From Siphonodentalium dalli (Eukaryota; Mollusca; Scaphopoda; Gadilida; Siphonodentaliidae): a DNA stretch of 64,000 nt. Every line of letters begins with the position of its first letter. Positions within the stretch are counted from its first letter, which is position 1. Below the pieces are notes generated by a model. That model had not been told where the DNA came from. It searched no databases and saw nothing but the letters and a program-made list of their open reading frames with translations. A program made the position numbers and the translations under genes. Positions 26,401-41,400 of this stretch are shown here, in pieces. The DNA lies in contig CP136069.1 of assembly GCA_032622095.1 (NCBI GenBank), positions 183,447,122 through 183,511,121 of the forward strand, in the 5' to 3' direction.

Positions 26401-29400
26401 GCTTAATAGCAATAATGATTAATATTAAGCATTTGACAATAATCTATATATGAAGACTAATTATCAAAGTACAATAATAATCAAAATCCCGAAAATCCAT
26501 ATTTTAACCCTTTTATGAGAGGAACTGAGCTGGTGCAGCATTAAAGATCATGTGCCAGGGCATTCTCTTATATAATCGCATATATAATAGAATACACATA
26601 GGTCAACGTAATTATTGTTGGTCGACGTAATTATTGTTAGGCCAATGCATACTAGAAAATCTTACATTATTTGCTGCTTAACAAATTATAAATTTTGTAA
26701 CCTCAGGCCCAATATCTGTATGTTAGGAATATGGGTGGTGAAGACTTGATAACTATGATTGGGGTAAAGAGAAGTTATTTATACTTACAGTTCTGATCTG
26801 AATCTTCTATCAGTATCCGTAGTTTCTGGACACATAGCTACAAAAGATCAAAATACTTAAATAAAGATATTAATATAATAGTGATCACTCAAGTACAAAG
26901 GGTAAATACAAGCAGAAGTCATAGCAACATACAGTAATGCTCTAATTAATCAACCCCTTAACCACAGCAGAATTATGGGTAACTTTTCAGGATTTAGTCG
27001 GAAATATGGCTTGTTGACATTAATTGGAAAGCTCTCGCCGAGAGCTTTCCGATGAATGGCAACAAGCCATATTTCCGACTAAATCCTGAAAAGTTACCAA
27101 TAATTCTGCTGTGGTTAAGGGGTCGATTAATTAGAGCATTACTGTACTTGATGGGTCCAGATCTCACAATTTAGATTTTTTGTTTGTTTTGGTAAGAAAA
27201 TGATGAGAGAAATTGTTGTTCATTGGTGGTTTCTACTGCATTTTTAGACAGTGAAAAATAATGTTTTGTCAAAATATGTACCACCTGCATTGTCTATTTC
27301 TAATCGTGTTATACCAGAAAATCATACAAGTCAAGGTGATGCCCCATATATTAACGAAGTTAATCTCTGCACAGGATCAAAACATGACATGTATCTCATA
27401 ACAAATAACTTGCATTGAAAACCTTGGAAAATTTACACAGCACAAAATCACTGAGTATATATTAAAAGCATTTCACATATTTGTGAACCTACAGTAATGC
27501 CCTAAGTAATCGACTCCTTAACGACAGCAGAATTATGGGTAACTTTTCAGGATTTAGTCGGAATTCATCGGAAAGCTCTCGGGGAGAGCTTTCCGATGAA
27601 TGGCAACAAGCCATATTTCCGACTAAATCCTGAAAAGTTACCCATAATTCTGCTGTCGTTAGGGAGTCGATTACTTAGGGCATTACTGTATTTTGATCGC
27701 TTAGAACATGATAAAAGCATGCATATACTGGTACTGTAAGATCCTTTTAATTCATGGGAGTCTATAATTTGTTGATTTCATGGTTTGACCCAACAATGAA
27801 ATCAACATCCAATCAAATAATTTACTCCGAGTTGGTAAAGTAAATGTCAATATAGAGATGGAAATGAAGATCGGGCATTAGGTCTGTTTTCGGCATGTCG
27901 TAAAATGGGTTGACAAAAAATATGGAAGATGAGATGAGAAATTATTAATTTAATTTGTCAGTGGCCTATTCATAATAGTTTATGTACAACATCGTCTGTT
28001 CCCTGCTATAATAGTTTGTATAAACAATGTTCAATAAATTGGTCTCTTAATAAAGGCTAATGCATGTTTCACCACACGCAGGTTACATAAAACAATAAGA
28101 TAAGAGTTTAGCAAGGGAAGCCTAACTATCTTAGTATAGCGTTTGTCGGTATGAGTTCTCGTAAGTTGCTTGTTAAGTATGATATAAACTAAAGTAATAA
28201 GTATACTAGTACTATGTTTATAGTTTAGTGGGTTTACTGATTTCGCTTGTTAAGTGTGATAACTTAAGTAATTAGTATTTGGTATACTAGTACTATGTTT
28301 ATAGTTTAGTGGGTTTACTGATTTCGCTTGGGTATGCGGGAGTCATAGCACCTTATGGTGAATAATGTTAATCTCTTCCACATAAAACAATAAATGACTA
28401 CCTCGCCAGTGTGTGAAATGAAGCCGGTAGATGTTAGTGCATTGATTGTGTGATGCCTTTTCAAAGCCGGAATACCTGGAGGTCTGATTTCTCCAAGATG
28501 TCATAAACCTGCTATTGTATGACCTGTTGATGTGGATAAATATGATATCTGAACCACGAATTCACATCCCCATTAAATAGCTTTTTTTATAAGAACCACG
28601 AAAATTGAGTCTAACTAAATCAAAGTCATTAACAGTACTATAAAGTTTAATTTATGCTTGAAGAGTATGTCATGGTTCCTGAATGGGTCAGTGGTCAATG
28701 TTTTTTCTTATTGGGTCTGAATCGAGGCTACCAAGACCATGAACAATATAGCTCAAAACATCATGGGGATTCAAAATCACATAACCCAAGATGGTACCAA
28801 TTGTTCACTATGGATGCATATCAGCGACATCAATCAATTTCTTTGAAGGCAACAAAGACTATTGTTTATGCCTGTGTTCATGACCTTATAAACAGTTGCA
28901 GCATATGCCTTGAATGTCAGCACTTGCTCCACAAGCAGGAAATTGATCTTAATCAGCAGTACTCTTCACAAACATTCATTTAGAGCCGTGTTCCGGATAC
29001 ACATTGTGGTTTAAATAGACTCAAAGTCTGATAGAAATTGATAGAAGTATTGATTTTTAGATCACGCTACTTGTCAGCATGACGAGGGCGGCAAGATGTT
29101 CATCAGGCAGAGAGTTTTCATGGAATAAATGGTTACTACATATAATATATATATTTACGTATATGAAAATACATAAATGGCAAATTTTTCAAAAACTAAA
29201 TCTTTCATACAGAAAGCTCTAACTTTATACTAGTAAATTCATTGAAAAGGTAGCGCATTCTACTAGGGAAATCATAGGATTATTTTCTCAAAAATATACC
29301 ATTCATGAAACTTGGCTAACTTCTTCGAATACGATATAAGATAAATAAGTTTTTTAGAAAACAAATTTCTGCTAAAAAAAAATTTATGAGCCATGAAATA

Positions 29401-32400
29401 TCTCCCTTTGAAATTCAAAACTGACTAAAGTTCAGAGCAGATGTCTATTTTACTATGAATACAAATTGGTGTCATCAAAATCTTTTGAATTCCCAACTAA
29501 AATTTCTGTGAGCGTTGAATACTTGGGCACCTCTGAGCCACTTTAAAATCAGTTGCAGTATAATAATGAGATTTGCCTTAAACCTCTGCCTCAGCAAGCA
29601 GGAAATTGATCTGGTCTTAATCAGCAGTACTGTTCACAAACATTCATTTAGACCCGTGTTCCGGATACACATTGTGGTTTAAATAGACTCAAAGTCTGAT
29701 AGAAATTGATGGATTATTGATTTTTAGATCACGATACATGTCAGCTTATCTATGCATGACGAGGGCGGCAAGATGCTTATCAGGCTGAGCATCTTCATGA
29801 AACACATGGTTACTATATGAAATGACATAAATGACAAACAATATCGCACATGTGTTGATTTCCCGAGGGTATCATGCGGAACATGACATACACTGTACTC
29901 ATCTCTCTGATTAGTCATTTGAATTTGTTTAGGACTTGCAAACCTTAGAAAGGCCACGTTAATTAAAATACTGGGTTCTCAGGCACCTTCTTGACACTAG
30001 AAATTTTCAAAAACTCCAAACTGCATTTCCTTTCAAGAATCACATTTTAGATAGGTTTATGATGAAAATAACTACCTAACCAGACATGGCTCATTGGAAC
30101 CCCAAATTTATATGCACGTAATTTGGAATGACGCGAAGATACAGTAATGCCTTGTAATGGCTTGTTGCCATTCATCGGAAAGCTCTCCCCGAGAGCTTTC
30201 CGATGAATGGCAACAAGCCATATTTCCGACTAAATCCTGAAAAGTTACCCATAATTCTGCTGTAGTTAAAGAGTCGATTACTAGGGCATTACTGTATCTT
30301 CGCGTCAGTGAGAGCTTTCCGATGAATGCCAACAAGCCATATTTCCAACTAAATCCTGAAAAGTTACCCATAATTCTGCTCTGGTTAAGGAGTCGATTAT
30401 TTAGGGCATTACTGCGGCAGCTACAAAATTAACGAGTTATAATGATGGGAAGTGTGCAATGAGCAAAATAATCAATGAATCGTGAGTAATGTCACATAAT
30501 CATCAAAACCAATTGATTGCTCTCAACATCAGGAATAGACTAAAAGGATCTCTCTTCAAGTGATGTGAAACACTCTGGTAGGGTGATCAAGAGAAATGGA
30601 AAATAATCTTGCTCAAAGTAGTTATTTTTACAAATATTATATCCAAATTGACATCACTCACCATCAGTCTTATATATTAATTAAACGCAATGACATTTGA
30701 TGGCGAATTTATCGCCAATAGTTGCGTCCCGAATTGAGATGTAAATATTTACACTTGAGCTTAGTTCAGACAATATTTTCTGTGGAGTGGTACGGTCGAT
30801 TTCTTTGACCTTTTTGGCGATGTTAGTAGAATGCTACATTCCTCCATGACATACACTGTAGAGCATGAGAACTAACTTATCAGTTTCACGCCCGACAAGT
30901 ACATAACGTCTTTAAATGTTCTATGATTACGAAAAATCGGGACCATATTTTTATCAATTCTATGACATGAATAAAACATTTGGTGGCATGTCCATATACA
31001 AAATATGTAGCATTTTGATCAACCGATGTTGATCCCCTGAACCAGACTGGGGTAACAGAAGCGAATATAATTTCAGGTTTCAAACCACCAAAGGGCTTCA
31101 GAGAGATTCTAAATAATTCTTAAAGACTTCTAGTCCATGCTGTACATCCATTAATTTCTAAGTTTAAAAAAAACTAATTATTATAAAAAGCCTCCATTCC
31201 TCATCTACCATTTCATATATAATTGCCTGAGAACACAGATTTCATTTTAACAGAGCCTAACTTGACATTGTTGAATGTCGGGATTATTGATTTTAAAATG
31301 AATCTGAGCTGCACTTAATGACATTTACAAGTCATTACCAGAAACATGGGTATAATTTTGTTTTAGCTTCATTGTATTTAGATGTTATGGATTTCTAAAC
31401 TTCAATCTGAACCAATTAAGGGAGAAATGAACCAAAACCATTTGTTGTGAATTTATACCTCTTGTTTCGGTTCTATAATTTGCTACCTTTTTCATTAAGT
31501 CCAGAAACCAATGCTTCATGTTATTTTATACCATAGTTGCCAATACTATTGTGAGTGTAACACCTATTTTGTAAATTTCAGCTTTACACCATGTGGGTGT
31601 AAATGTTTCAATGGCACTTCATGGGTTAAACGTTTAAACCCATAGTAGAACTACATGTACACCGTAATTGAACTCTGCCGACCTAAAAACTTGCAGTAAA
31701 AACCACAAAACCACCAATGGTTAAAATTTGTATTCTTGGCAACTATGGGTCCATTCTATTAATACATACAAATTACAAACTACAGTAAACTCAATCTGAG
31801 CCAATCTGGCAGAAATGAACCAAAACCATTTGTTGTGAATTTATACCTCTTGTTATCAGTTCTATAATAAACTATTCAAAAACATTAGCTTTCAGCCCAT
31901 AAACCTATGCTTCAGGTGATTATACATACATAATTTAATCAAATGCTGTCAATTCGCGGAATACTGTAAAACATTTGGTTGTCACTCAATCAGCCATTTG
32001 GGTTATTTCTCGAAAACCTTAACCCTTTCATGACAGGCGGTTCATCATAATTCATTTTCATTATATAATTACCATGTGTTTAGCATCATGCACACAAGTG
32101 TATTTTGCACTAATACATGGTTCAATTTGTTGCATATATTCTGTTGAGTATAAAAGCAAATGTTCTAACAAATGGTCGGATTTAGTGTACAGTTCCCCTT
32201 TAAAAGAGAACATTTTCGTTTAAGTAACTCAATGCTGAGTCTGTGAAAATGGAACAAATCAAATGGGTTGTGTACGGTAATGCCCTAAATAATCGACTCC
32301 TTAACCACAGAAGAATTATGGGTAACTTTTTAGGATTTAGTCGGAAATATGGCTTGTTGCCATTCATCGGAAAGCTCTAAGTGAGAGCTTTCCGATGAAT

Positions 32401-35400
32401 GGCAACACGCCATATTTCCTACTAAATTCTGAAAAGTTACCCATAATTCTGCTGTGGCTAAGGAGTCAATTATATTGGGCATTACTGTACTTTTCACAAG
32501 CCGGTATCATACTCACACTAACATTTAATAATATACATGCCTATTTCATTTAACCCCGATGCTAAATCACCTGTTATTCTGACCACGTGTGTGTCATCCA
32601 ACTAAGTTTGTGCCTTTCGTAATTAATATCTGCCTTTTTTACGGTATCTTTTAAGTCACTGAACGTGAAATGAGTGAAAACAGAACAAATCCAAGGGGTT
32701 TTCAATGGTGATTTAACTTTCCATAAGCCGATGTTGGCCACACAAAGTAAATGCCTCGGTTCTCGGCCAATTCATTTCTAAAATGCATGTGGGTGAGCGT
32801 TTATTTTTTTTTAACTTTACCTTGGATGCCCATTATAAAACACCGCCTGATGCCGCAATTTAGTGGCAAGACATATGAATATGAAACAAGGGATAACATG
32901 GTTAAGACTACAGTAGAGTGATGTGTTATGATTATTAAGTTGATGTGATTATGACACAAGACTTCTCTATATCATGCTGTTCATGCAAGTTTTATTACCA
33001 AAGAATTCATTCATTAGTGATTAACCCTTTCATGATTGGGAGTTGTGCTGGTGCAGCATTAAAGACCCTGTGCCAGTGCACTCTCTTATATGCAAGTCTC
33101 CCACAGAGAGCATCACTTATATAATGAAAGCACTCAAGGTCAAGGTATATATTGTTAGAGCAATGCATTCTCTTATATATGGGGAATACATGTATTGGAG
33201 ACTCACATATAAGAGAATACATTGGCACAGGGTTTTCACAAAATTTCAGGAAGCTCCAGTCATGGAGGGGTTAACCTCTTCGCTGCTAAATGACGTTATG
33301 ACGTCGTGTGCTGGGCTGTTGACGTTATTGCCATTTTCCAATGGGAAACTATAACGGGAATACCACAAGAACTATAAAACTGACTCGGTTGAAAGGCTAT
33401 TATCGTTCACAATCGTGGAACATCATACACTGTTAGAAACTTGGAGATACAGTTATTCCGATGCACCAATCTCTGAGTTCCAGTTATGTATAATGGCCTA
33501 CTGCTAGTGTACTGAAGTAGGTCCGTAGTACCTACGGACCATATAGCACACAGCGTGCACTTTTACGTCCGTAATAGTTACGGACGTCATAGCAGCGAAG
33601 AGGTTAATAGCCTCCACATTCAATAGTTAACATGGTTAATTTAACTTAATTCTGGAGTGATGCGATGTGTTTATGACACCTGATTTCTCACAAAAGTGAC
33701 AATATTCCTGCTGCGAAGGGTTTCATTACCTAAAGATTAATACAGGACCCAATAATAACTTGCTAACAACTGCACACCACCCCAAGAGGTCAATACCCTA
33801 TGATTGAGTGATATGCTATGAATATGATACAACTATTCACAATAGTGACAAAGTGACTCATTCCAATTTCTACAGATATGGTTAACCCTTTCATGATTGG
33901 AGATGCGCTGGTGCAGCATTAAAGATTTTGTGCCAGTGCATTCTCTTATATACATATACCAGTCTTCCGTGGTGAGCCTCGAATATATAATAGAATGCTA
34001 TGGTTTACAAGGACAATGTAAATATTGTTAGGCCAATGTATTCTCTTATATATGGGAGACTTGCATATATAAGAGAATGCATTGGCACAGGGTTTTTGCA
34101 AACTTTCAGGAAGCTTCAGTCATGAAGGTTAAAAGAGGGTTAATTTACCACTAGACTCAGTCTGGGAATCATTAGTAAATTCCAACACATGGTCCTGAAT
34201 TGAGGGTTAACAGGGTTTAGCATATAGTAAAGTAATGTGAAGTGCCAGGGGCCGATCTCATCGGCCCTAAACCTACAAAATAAGTCTGTTAACCCTTTAC
34301 CCAACAAACCGGCCAAATAAAGCTTCAACAGCCTAAAATATCTTCGGTCTGTCTCAATAGAACCATACACATATGGATATCATTGGAACCGGCTCCTTGA
34401 CCACATTGTGATAGTTACAGTTATGCCCTGTGCCAATGCATTCTCTTATATATGCGAGTCGACCATAGGTCGCCTCGCATATATAAGAGAATGCATTGGC
34501 CTAAAAAAAGTCTTTTTTTAACACTTTTTACCATTTTTTCTTACATTCTTTAACAATTTTATAATTTTTAATGTGTTAAGCCAATGCATACTCTTATATA
34601 TGCGAGGCGACCTATGGTCGACTCGCATATATAAGAGAATGCATTGGCACAGGGCCCTTCTGTTGGGTAAAGGGTTAAGACACCAGGCCGGTCACATAGT
34701 TACACATGCAACTCATTCCAAACACAAGGTTTCATTCCCAAGGAATTCATTCCATAAGTGTCCATTAATCCCCCACAAAGAACATATTTCACCCAAGGGT
34801 TAACAGGTTTAAGTTGATAATACATGTACTAGCAATATGATGTGATTAGGATGACAGACCTCTCCTAATAGTGACACATGCTACTCAAGACAGACACATG
34901 ACTTCGCACAATAGTGACACAATAGCTGATAACCTTGCCACAGACAATGGTTTTGATTATCGAGGAATTTATTCCAGGAGCCGTTATAACCTCCCACTAA
35001 CTTTGGACTAACCCTTTCTTTACTAAATATGTTTTTACGGCTGATAGTTCCCTTAGAAAATCAGATAATAACTTCAACAAAGAAAAAAGATCGATTGTTG
35101 AACTTGCTGTCTGAACATTATCCACAAATGAATAGGAATCCTACTGCACTTCTATTAAAGTGATGTGAAACACCCCGGTAGTTGAACTTGCCATTTGAAA
35201 ATTATACACAAATGAATAGGAATCCTACTGCACTTCTATTAACCCTTTCAGTGCCAGGGACCGATCTCATCAGCCCTAATTTACGGTCTGTAAAATCGAC
35301 CCTAAAAAATATTTAAAATTTTTTTTTTTTTTTTTTTTTGGGTTGAATTTTTTTGGGTATGCTTAAGCATGCTATAGCGTATTTAAAAACAAACTGGATA

Positions 35401-38400
35401 AAACCTTAGGGGCATGTTATAGCTCAAAACTATCACCAAGTATTCATAGTAATAAGTTTGATGCCAGTGAAAAACGTAAGATTCCCTGGCACTAAATCTA
35501 CAAAATAAGTATGTTAAAGAATATAAGATAAAAATATTAAAATTCTAAAAAATAATAAATGATGAAAAATTATTAGGCCAATGCATTCTCTTATATATGC
35601 GAGGCGACCTATGGTCGACTCGCATATATAAGAGAATGCATTGGCACAGGGTATATGGGTTGATACAAAAATCGGACCTGGCACTGAAAGGGTTAATTAA
35701 TTAAAGTGATGTGAAGCACTCCGGTAGGGTGATCAAATAGAGATGGAGAATAATCTAGTTCAAAGTAGTTATTTAAAAAAAATATTGTATCCAAAATGAC
35801 AACACACACTGTCATACTTATATATTAATTCAATGCAGTGACTCTCGATGGGGGAAATCATTTATCACCAATATATGCGTCCCGAATAGAGTAGTAAATA
35901 TTTACAATTGAGTGTAGTTCAGACTATGTTTTCCATGGAGTGGTACGGTTGATTTGCTTCATATTTGCGGCGATGTTAGTAGAATGTTATATTCCTCCAG
36001 TTGGCATGACACCTGAATACTAACTTACCAGTTTAATGCACCAGAACAAGTACATAATATGTCTTTAACTATTCAGTTGTCTGTTGTCTTCTTATGTATC
36101 ACAAACATCCCTCCAGATGAGAATAGACCATTCTAATGTATACATAAACAACTGATTGGAGAGTCTATTTAGTAATGATTGGCTTATTAACCCTTTACCC
36201 AACAGAAAGGCCCTGTGCCAATGCATTCTCTTATATATGCGAGTCGACCATAGGTCGCCTCGCATATATAAGAGAATGCATTGGCTTAACACATTAAAAA
36301 TTATAAAATTGTTAAAGAATGTAAGAAAAAATGGTAAAAAGTGTTAAAAAAAGATTTTTTTTTTGCCAATGCATTCTCTTATATATGCGAGGCGACCTAT
36401 GGTCGACTCGCATATATAAGAGAATGCATTGGCACAGGGCATAACTGTAACTATCACAATGTGGTCAAGGAGCCGGTTCCAATGATATCCATATTTGTAT
36501 GGTTCTATTGAGACAGACCGAAGATATTTTAGGCTGTTGAAGCTTTATTTGGCCGGTTTTGGCCGGTTTGTTGGGTAAAGGGTTAACCCTTCCATGACTG
36601 TAGCTTCCTGAGTTCTTGTGAAAACCCTGTGCCAATTCATTCTCTGATACATGCGAGTCTCCCATATGGCGCCTCGCATATAGAAGAGAATGCATTGGGC
36701 TAACAATATTTACCTTGACCATGTAAGCCAGTGCATTCTCTGATATATGTGAGGCTCCCTGTGGGAGACTCGCTATATAAGAGAATGCACTGGCACAGGA
36801 TCTTTGATACAGCACCAGCGCAGCTCCCGTCATGACAGGGTTAACAGTTATTAATTCTGTAGTGGATTATTATCATGTGAGTATTAGGTTTATGTGATTA
36901 TGACATTATATTCGCCCTGATATACTATTCATACCAGACACAAGGTTTTATTAGGCCAATATAAAGAAATTACTAGATTCTCAGCCAACTTTTTTGGAAA
37001 ATTAGGGTGGGCAGCAGACCTGTTAAGTTTTGAAAATGGCAAATCAGGGAGAGATTTTTTTTGCAGGTATACGTGTCATAATGGTTTGCCAAAAAAAAAG
37101 TTAGAAAAAACCCTAAAAATTGATTATTTATTATTACTCACACATTAGACATATATTTTGAGCTCATATGTTTTTCACACTCATGTTCAATACCTATATA
37201 TGGACATATTGGTTAAAAAAAATTCAAGTTTGTTTTTGGAAATTTTTTGTCATAACATCCTGTGGTTCTGGACTCATAGACAATCCGTGAAACAGGTTTA
37301 ATGGGCAGGCAAATTTTAACTGTATAGTATATTCCTAACCCTTTCTATACTAGATACTCAATGACGAGTAGCGATGGAACTACTCAGGAAATGTTCCGAT
37401 AATAAGTTCAACAATATTTGTTGAACTTATTATCTGAACATTTCCCACCAATGTTTAAGAAGCCTTCTGCAATTGCATTATCCTTTGGTATGTCTTGTCA
37501 TCTACTCATTTTCCATGAGCAATGCGTATTTTAAATAGTCATGGTTCTATACAATACAAGGTTATTTAAATTTCCCAATTTGATTGAAATAGATTTGATT
37601 AATGGGTCATTGCCATGTACTTAGCAGGTTAATTCCTGAGAAAAAAAAGTTTACCTAAAAATTATCCAAATAAATAATTTGAGGAGGGGACAAGATTAAC
37701 CCTTTGAGTGCCAGGTCGATTTTTGTATAAACCCATATACCCTGTGCCAATGCATTCTATTATATATGCGAGTCGACCATAGGTCGCCTCGCATATATAA
37801 GAGAATGCATTGGCCTAACAATTTTTTTTATTTTTTTTTTACAATTTTAATAATTTATTCTTATATTCTTTAACAGACTTATTTTGTAGGTTTAGGGGCG
37901 ATGAGATCGGCCCCTGGCACTCAAAGGGTTAAAGCAAATTTTTTCTTGTTTTGTCCTTACCAAGTAATATATTCCAGGAGCAGATAATAACCTGCCACAC
38001 AGAGACCCACGCTGAGGGTTAACAGGGTTGATAATATAACAGAGTGTTATGCCGTGATTATGACACATGACATCTCACAATAGAGACACAATAGATGATA
38101 ACCATGCCACAGACAGAGGGGTTTGATTACCGAGGGACTTCACAAAAGCTAAAAGCTGTGGGATCAATGCGACATCAGGGAGAATGCTGACACTAAGGCA
38201 ATACAGATCAATAAGTCTCAATCGAAATGTTACTACCAACACCATCATCATCAGCAACTCACGGGGGACTGCAAGAGTGGAGAGTCGTTCTGGTGACCTA
38301 ATGTGTTCAATATCATTTTTGCATGTGGTTGCTACGAGCCATTATCAATATGAATAAAATACTGCTTGGTCGCTTGTCACCTAAAACATTTCCAGTTCAC

Positions 38401-41400
38401 CTACACATCCTTGAAATCATATACATGTACTGCTATCCAATAAAATACTTAACTCTGCCAACAGGATTTTAGTCAAGCCTTGAAATAGTGTGCCTGTCAT
38501 TTGAATTTAGTGATGCTACCCTGAATAGCGGGCTAGCATCACCAAATTCACCCTCTGGGAACCTCATTCTGCTGAGTTGTAAGCAGAATGAGGTCCCCAG
38601 AGGGTGAATTTGGTGATGCTAGCCCGCTATGAAATGACAGACGCGCTATTTCAAGGCTTGATTTTAGTAATGTTAACCCTTTGATGACTGGAGCTTCCTG
38701 ATTTTTTGTGCTAAAACCCCGTGACAATGCATTCTCTTACATATATGAGTCGCCCATAGGTCGCCTCACATATATAAGAGCATGCATTAGCCTAACAATA
38801 TTTACCATAATCTTTTAAGCCAATGCATTCTCTTATATAAGCGAGGCTCCCTATGGGAGACTAGCATATATAAGAAAATGCACTGGCACAGGGTCTTTAA
38901 TGCTGCACCGCCGCAGCTCCCGTCATGAAAGGTTAAGTGATCATTCATATTATGATTTAATTTTCATGTATCTACTGATGATTTAATGATCTTGTAGAAA
39001 TGATATAAGTTAACCGTTTGTGTTTGTATAGTAAAGCGTCATTGTTGATGAGTAGTTACCCCATAGGAAATGTTAATCGTTTGTATAGTAAAGCGTCATT
39101 GTTGATGAGTAGTTACCCCATAGGAAATGTTAATCGTTTGTATAGTAAAGCGTCATTGTTGATGAGTAGTTACCCCATAGGAAATGTTAATCGTTTGTAT
39201 AGTAAAGCGTCATTGTTGATGAGTAGTTACCCCATAGGAAATGTTAGGTCATTTGTTGATGAGTAGTTACCCCATAGGAAATGATATAAGTTAACCGTTT
39301 GTATAGTAAAGCGTCATTGTTGATGAGTAGTTACCCCATAGGAAATGATATAAGTTAACCGTTTGTATAGTAAAGCGTCATTGTTGATGAGTAGTTACCC
39401 CATAGGAAATGATATAAGTTAACCGTTTGTATAGTAAAGCGTCATTGTTGATGAGTAGTTACCCCATAGGAAATGTTAGGTCATTTGTTGAACTTATTAT
39501 CTAAACATTTCCTTCATTAAATAACATTCCTCCAAATCAATAATAGACCATTCCAATGTACACTTTTAAACTGACTGGGAGAATCCATTTAGTATAGAAA
39601 GGGTTGTAGTCACAGTATGTGCTTATTTCACCTATTCAAACTGATATTTTACCATTCAGCACCGCACCTACGTTTGTATTTGAAGAATGTAATTTTTAAC
39701 CATTTCTTTACTAAATACTCATTGAAGAGTACTTCCCTTAGGACATGTTCAGATAATAAGTTCAACAAACGACCATAGGCACCTCACCAATGAATAGTCA
39801 TGCTTCTACAGCTGTGTCCTATATCGGTATAGTATTATTCTAAATTAATAAAACAAAAAGTAAATAGTATAGTATTGTGCTGCACAATTCTAGACCGAAC
39901 TCGGATGCGAAAAGCATAGAACAGAGACCACTATCACAAGAAAATATATAAATCGGCAAAAGATTAGTCATATTTCTTCTCAGTAAAAATTCAATTTATG
40001 TAGTATGCATGATACAAGTTTGAATTGTTCGGTGAAATACAATAAATAGAGCATGTTGTATCGTTGACTATGTGGATATAGTGCCCAGTTGGGTGGGTGT
40101 ACATGTAGTTCTCTCAGCTTCGCATCGTGAACTACATGTATACCCACATACTGGGCACTATACCTGCGCAGTCAACTCCATGCCATGCCCTATTTATTAA
40201 ATATATCTATTCGAGATACTGGAGAGCAAGCAGTGAATTGTTGGGTAAGTATATGAGTGCAATGCAGGTTAAAGATTAACGAGGCAACACTATTTCTACT
40301 TGTGATTTGGGTTAATAGTGAATAATCGCAGGCTGAAATTGGTGGATTAATATCTGTATTACCTGTAAAATAATCGTCATGCATATAGAACCAATACACC
40401 CAGCGAGGGTTAGATATGTTTACACAGGGAATCATATAAAGCCATTGCTGCAGCAGGCATATCAATTCTCAACCATAAAGCATGGCAAATGTGGATACAT
40501 TCAACTCATATTTGTTAATGAATTGATCAATTTACAAAAAATTTCAAATATTTTTTTCCATTAAATATGTATTTAGGGTATCAGGCTATTTAAGTAAGAA
40601 ACATTTACTTTAGCTTTAGATTCTGGGGTATAAACATGGGATTCTCTCTGGGAGACTCGCATATATAAGAATATGCACTGTCTTATAAGGTCAAGTTAAA
40701 TATTTTTAGGCCAATGCATTCTCTTATATATGTGATGGTCCCTAAGGGAGACTCACATATGTAAGAAAATGCATTGGCACAGGGTTTTCGCAAAATTTCA
40801 GGAATCTCCAGTCATAGGCGGGTTCAATAAAAATTTCTAATTTTTGCAGACAGCATTGTGTAGAAATATGTTATTGCTTTTTTTGTTGTTTCTTGGATGG
40901 GAACGGTAAATATATCTTTAACAATAATTGTTTTACATAATTTGTCTTGATACAGTGATGCCCTAAATAATTGACTCCTTAACCACAGCAGAATTATGGG
41001 TAATTTTTCAGGATTTAGTTGGAAATATGGCTTTTTGCCATTCATCGGAAAGCTCTCACTGAGAGCTTTTCGATGAATGGCAACAAGCCATATATCCGAT
41101 TAAATCCTGAAAAATTACCCATAATTCTGCTGTGGGTGTCAGAGTCGATTATTTAGGGGATTACAGTATTTTGGGTATTGTGGTGGATATTCCACTAGAA
41201 GGCAACCAGCCCTATTATCATGCTCTAATAATAGGCTGTCGGGGCACTGAAGTGACTTGATGCTTAATATTGTTTCCATAATGTTTTATGCATGAAAGCT
41301 TATGATATACATTCAGACCCATAGTATATTTACGAAGAAGATATTGGGAATTTGTGTTAACTTCAGATATATTTAAATAGAAAAATCAAAGAATGAGGTT

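Noticed and set aside
28654-28983. 109-codon plus-strand frame
   Set aside because: No domain recognised; its 3' part lies in a diverged direct repeat (copy at 29587) where the frame is not kept.
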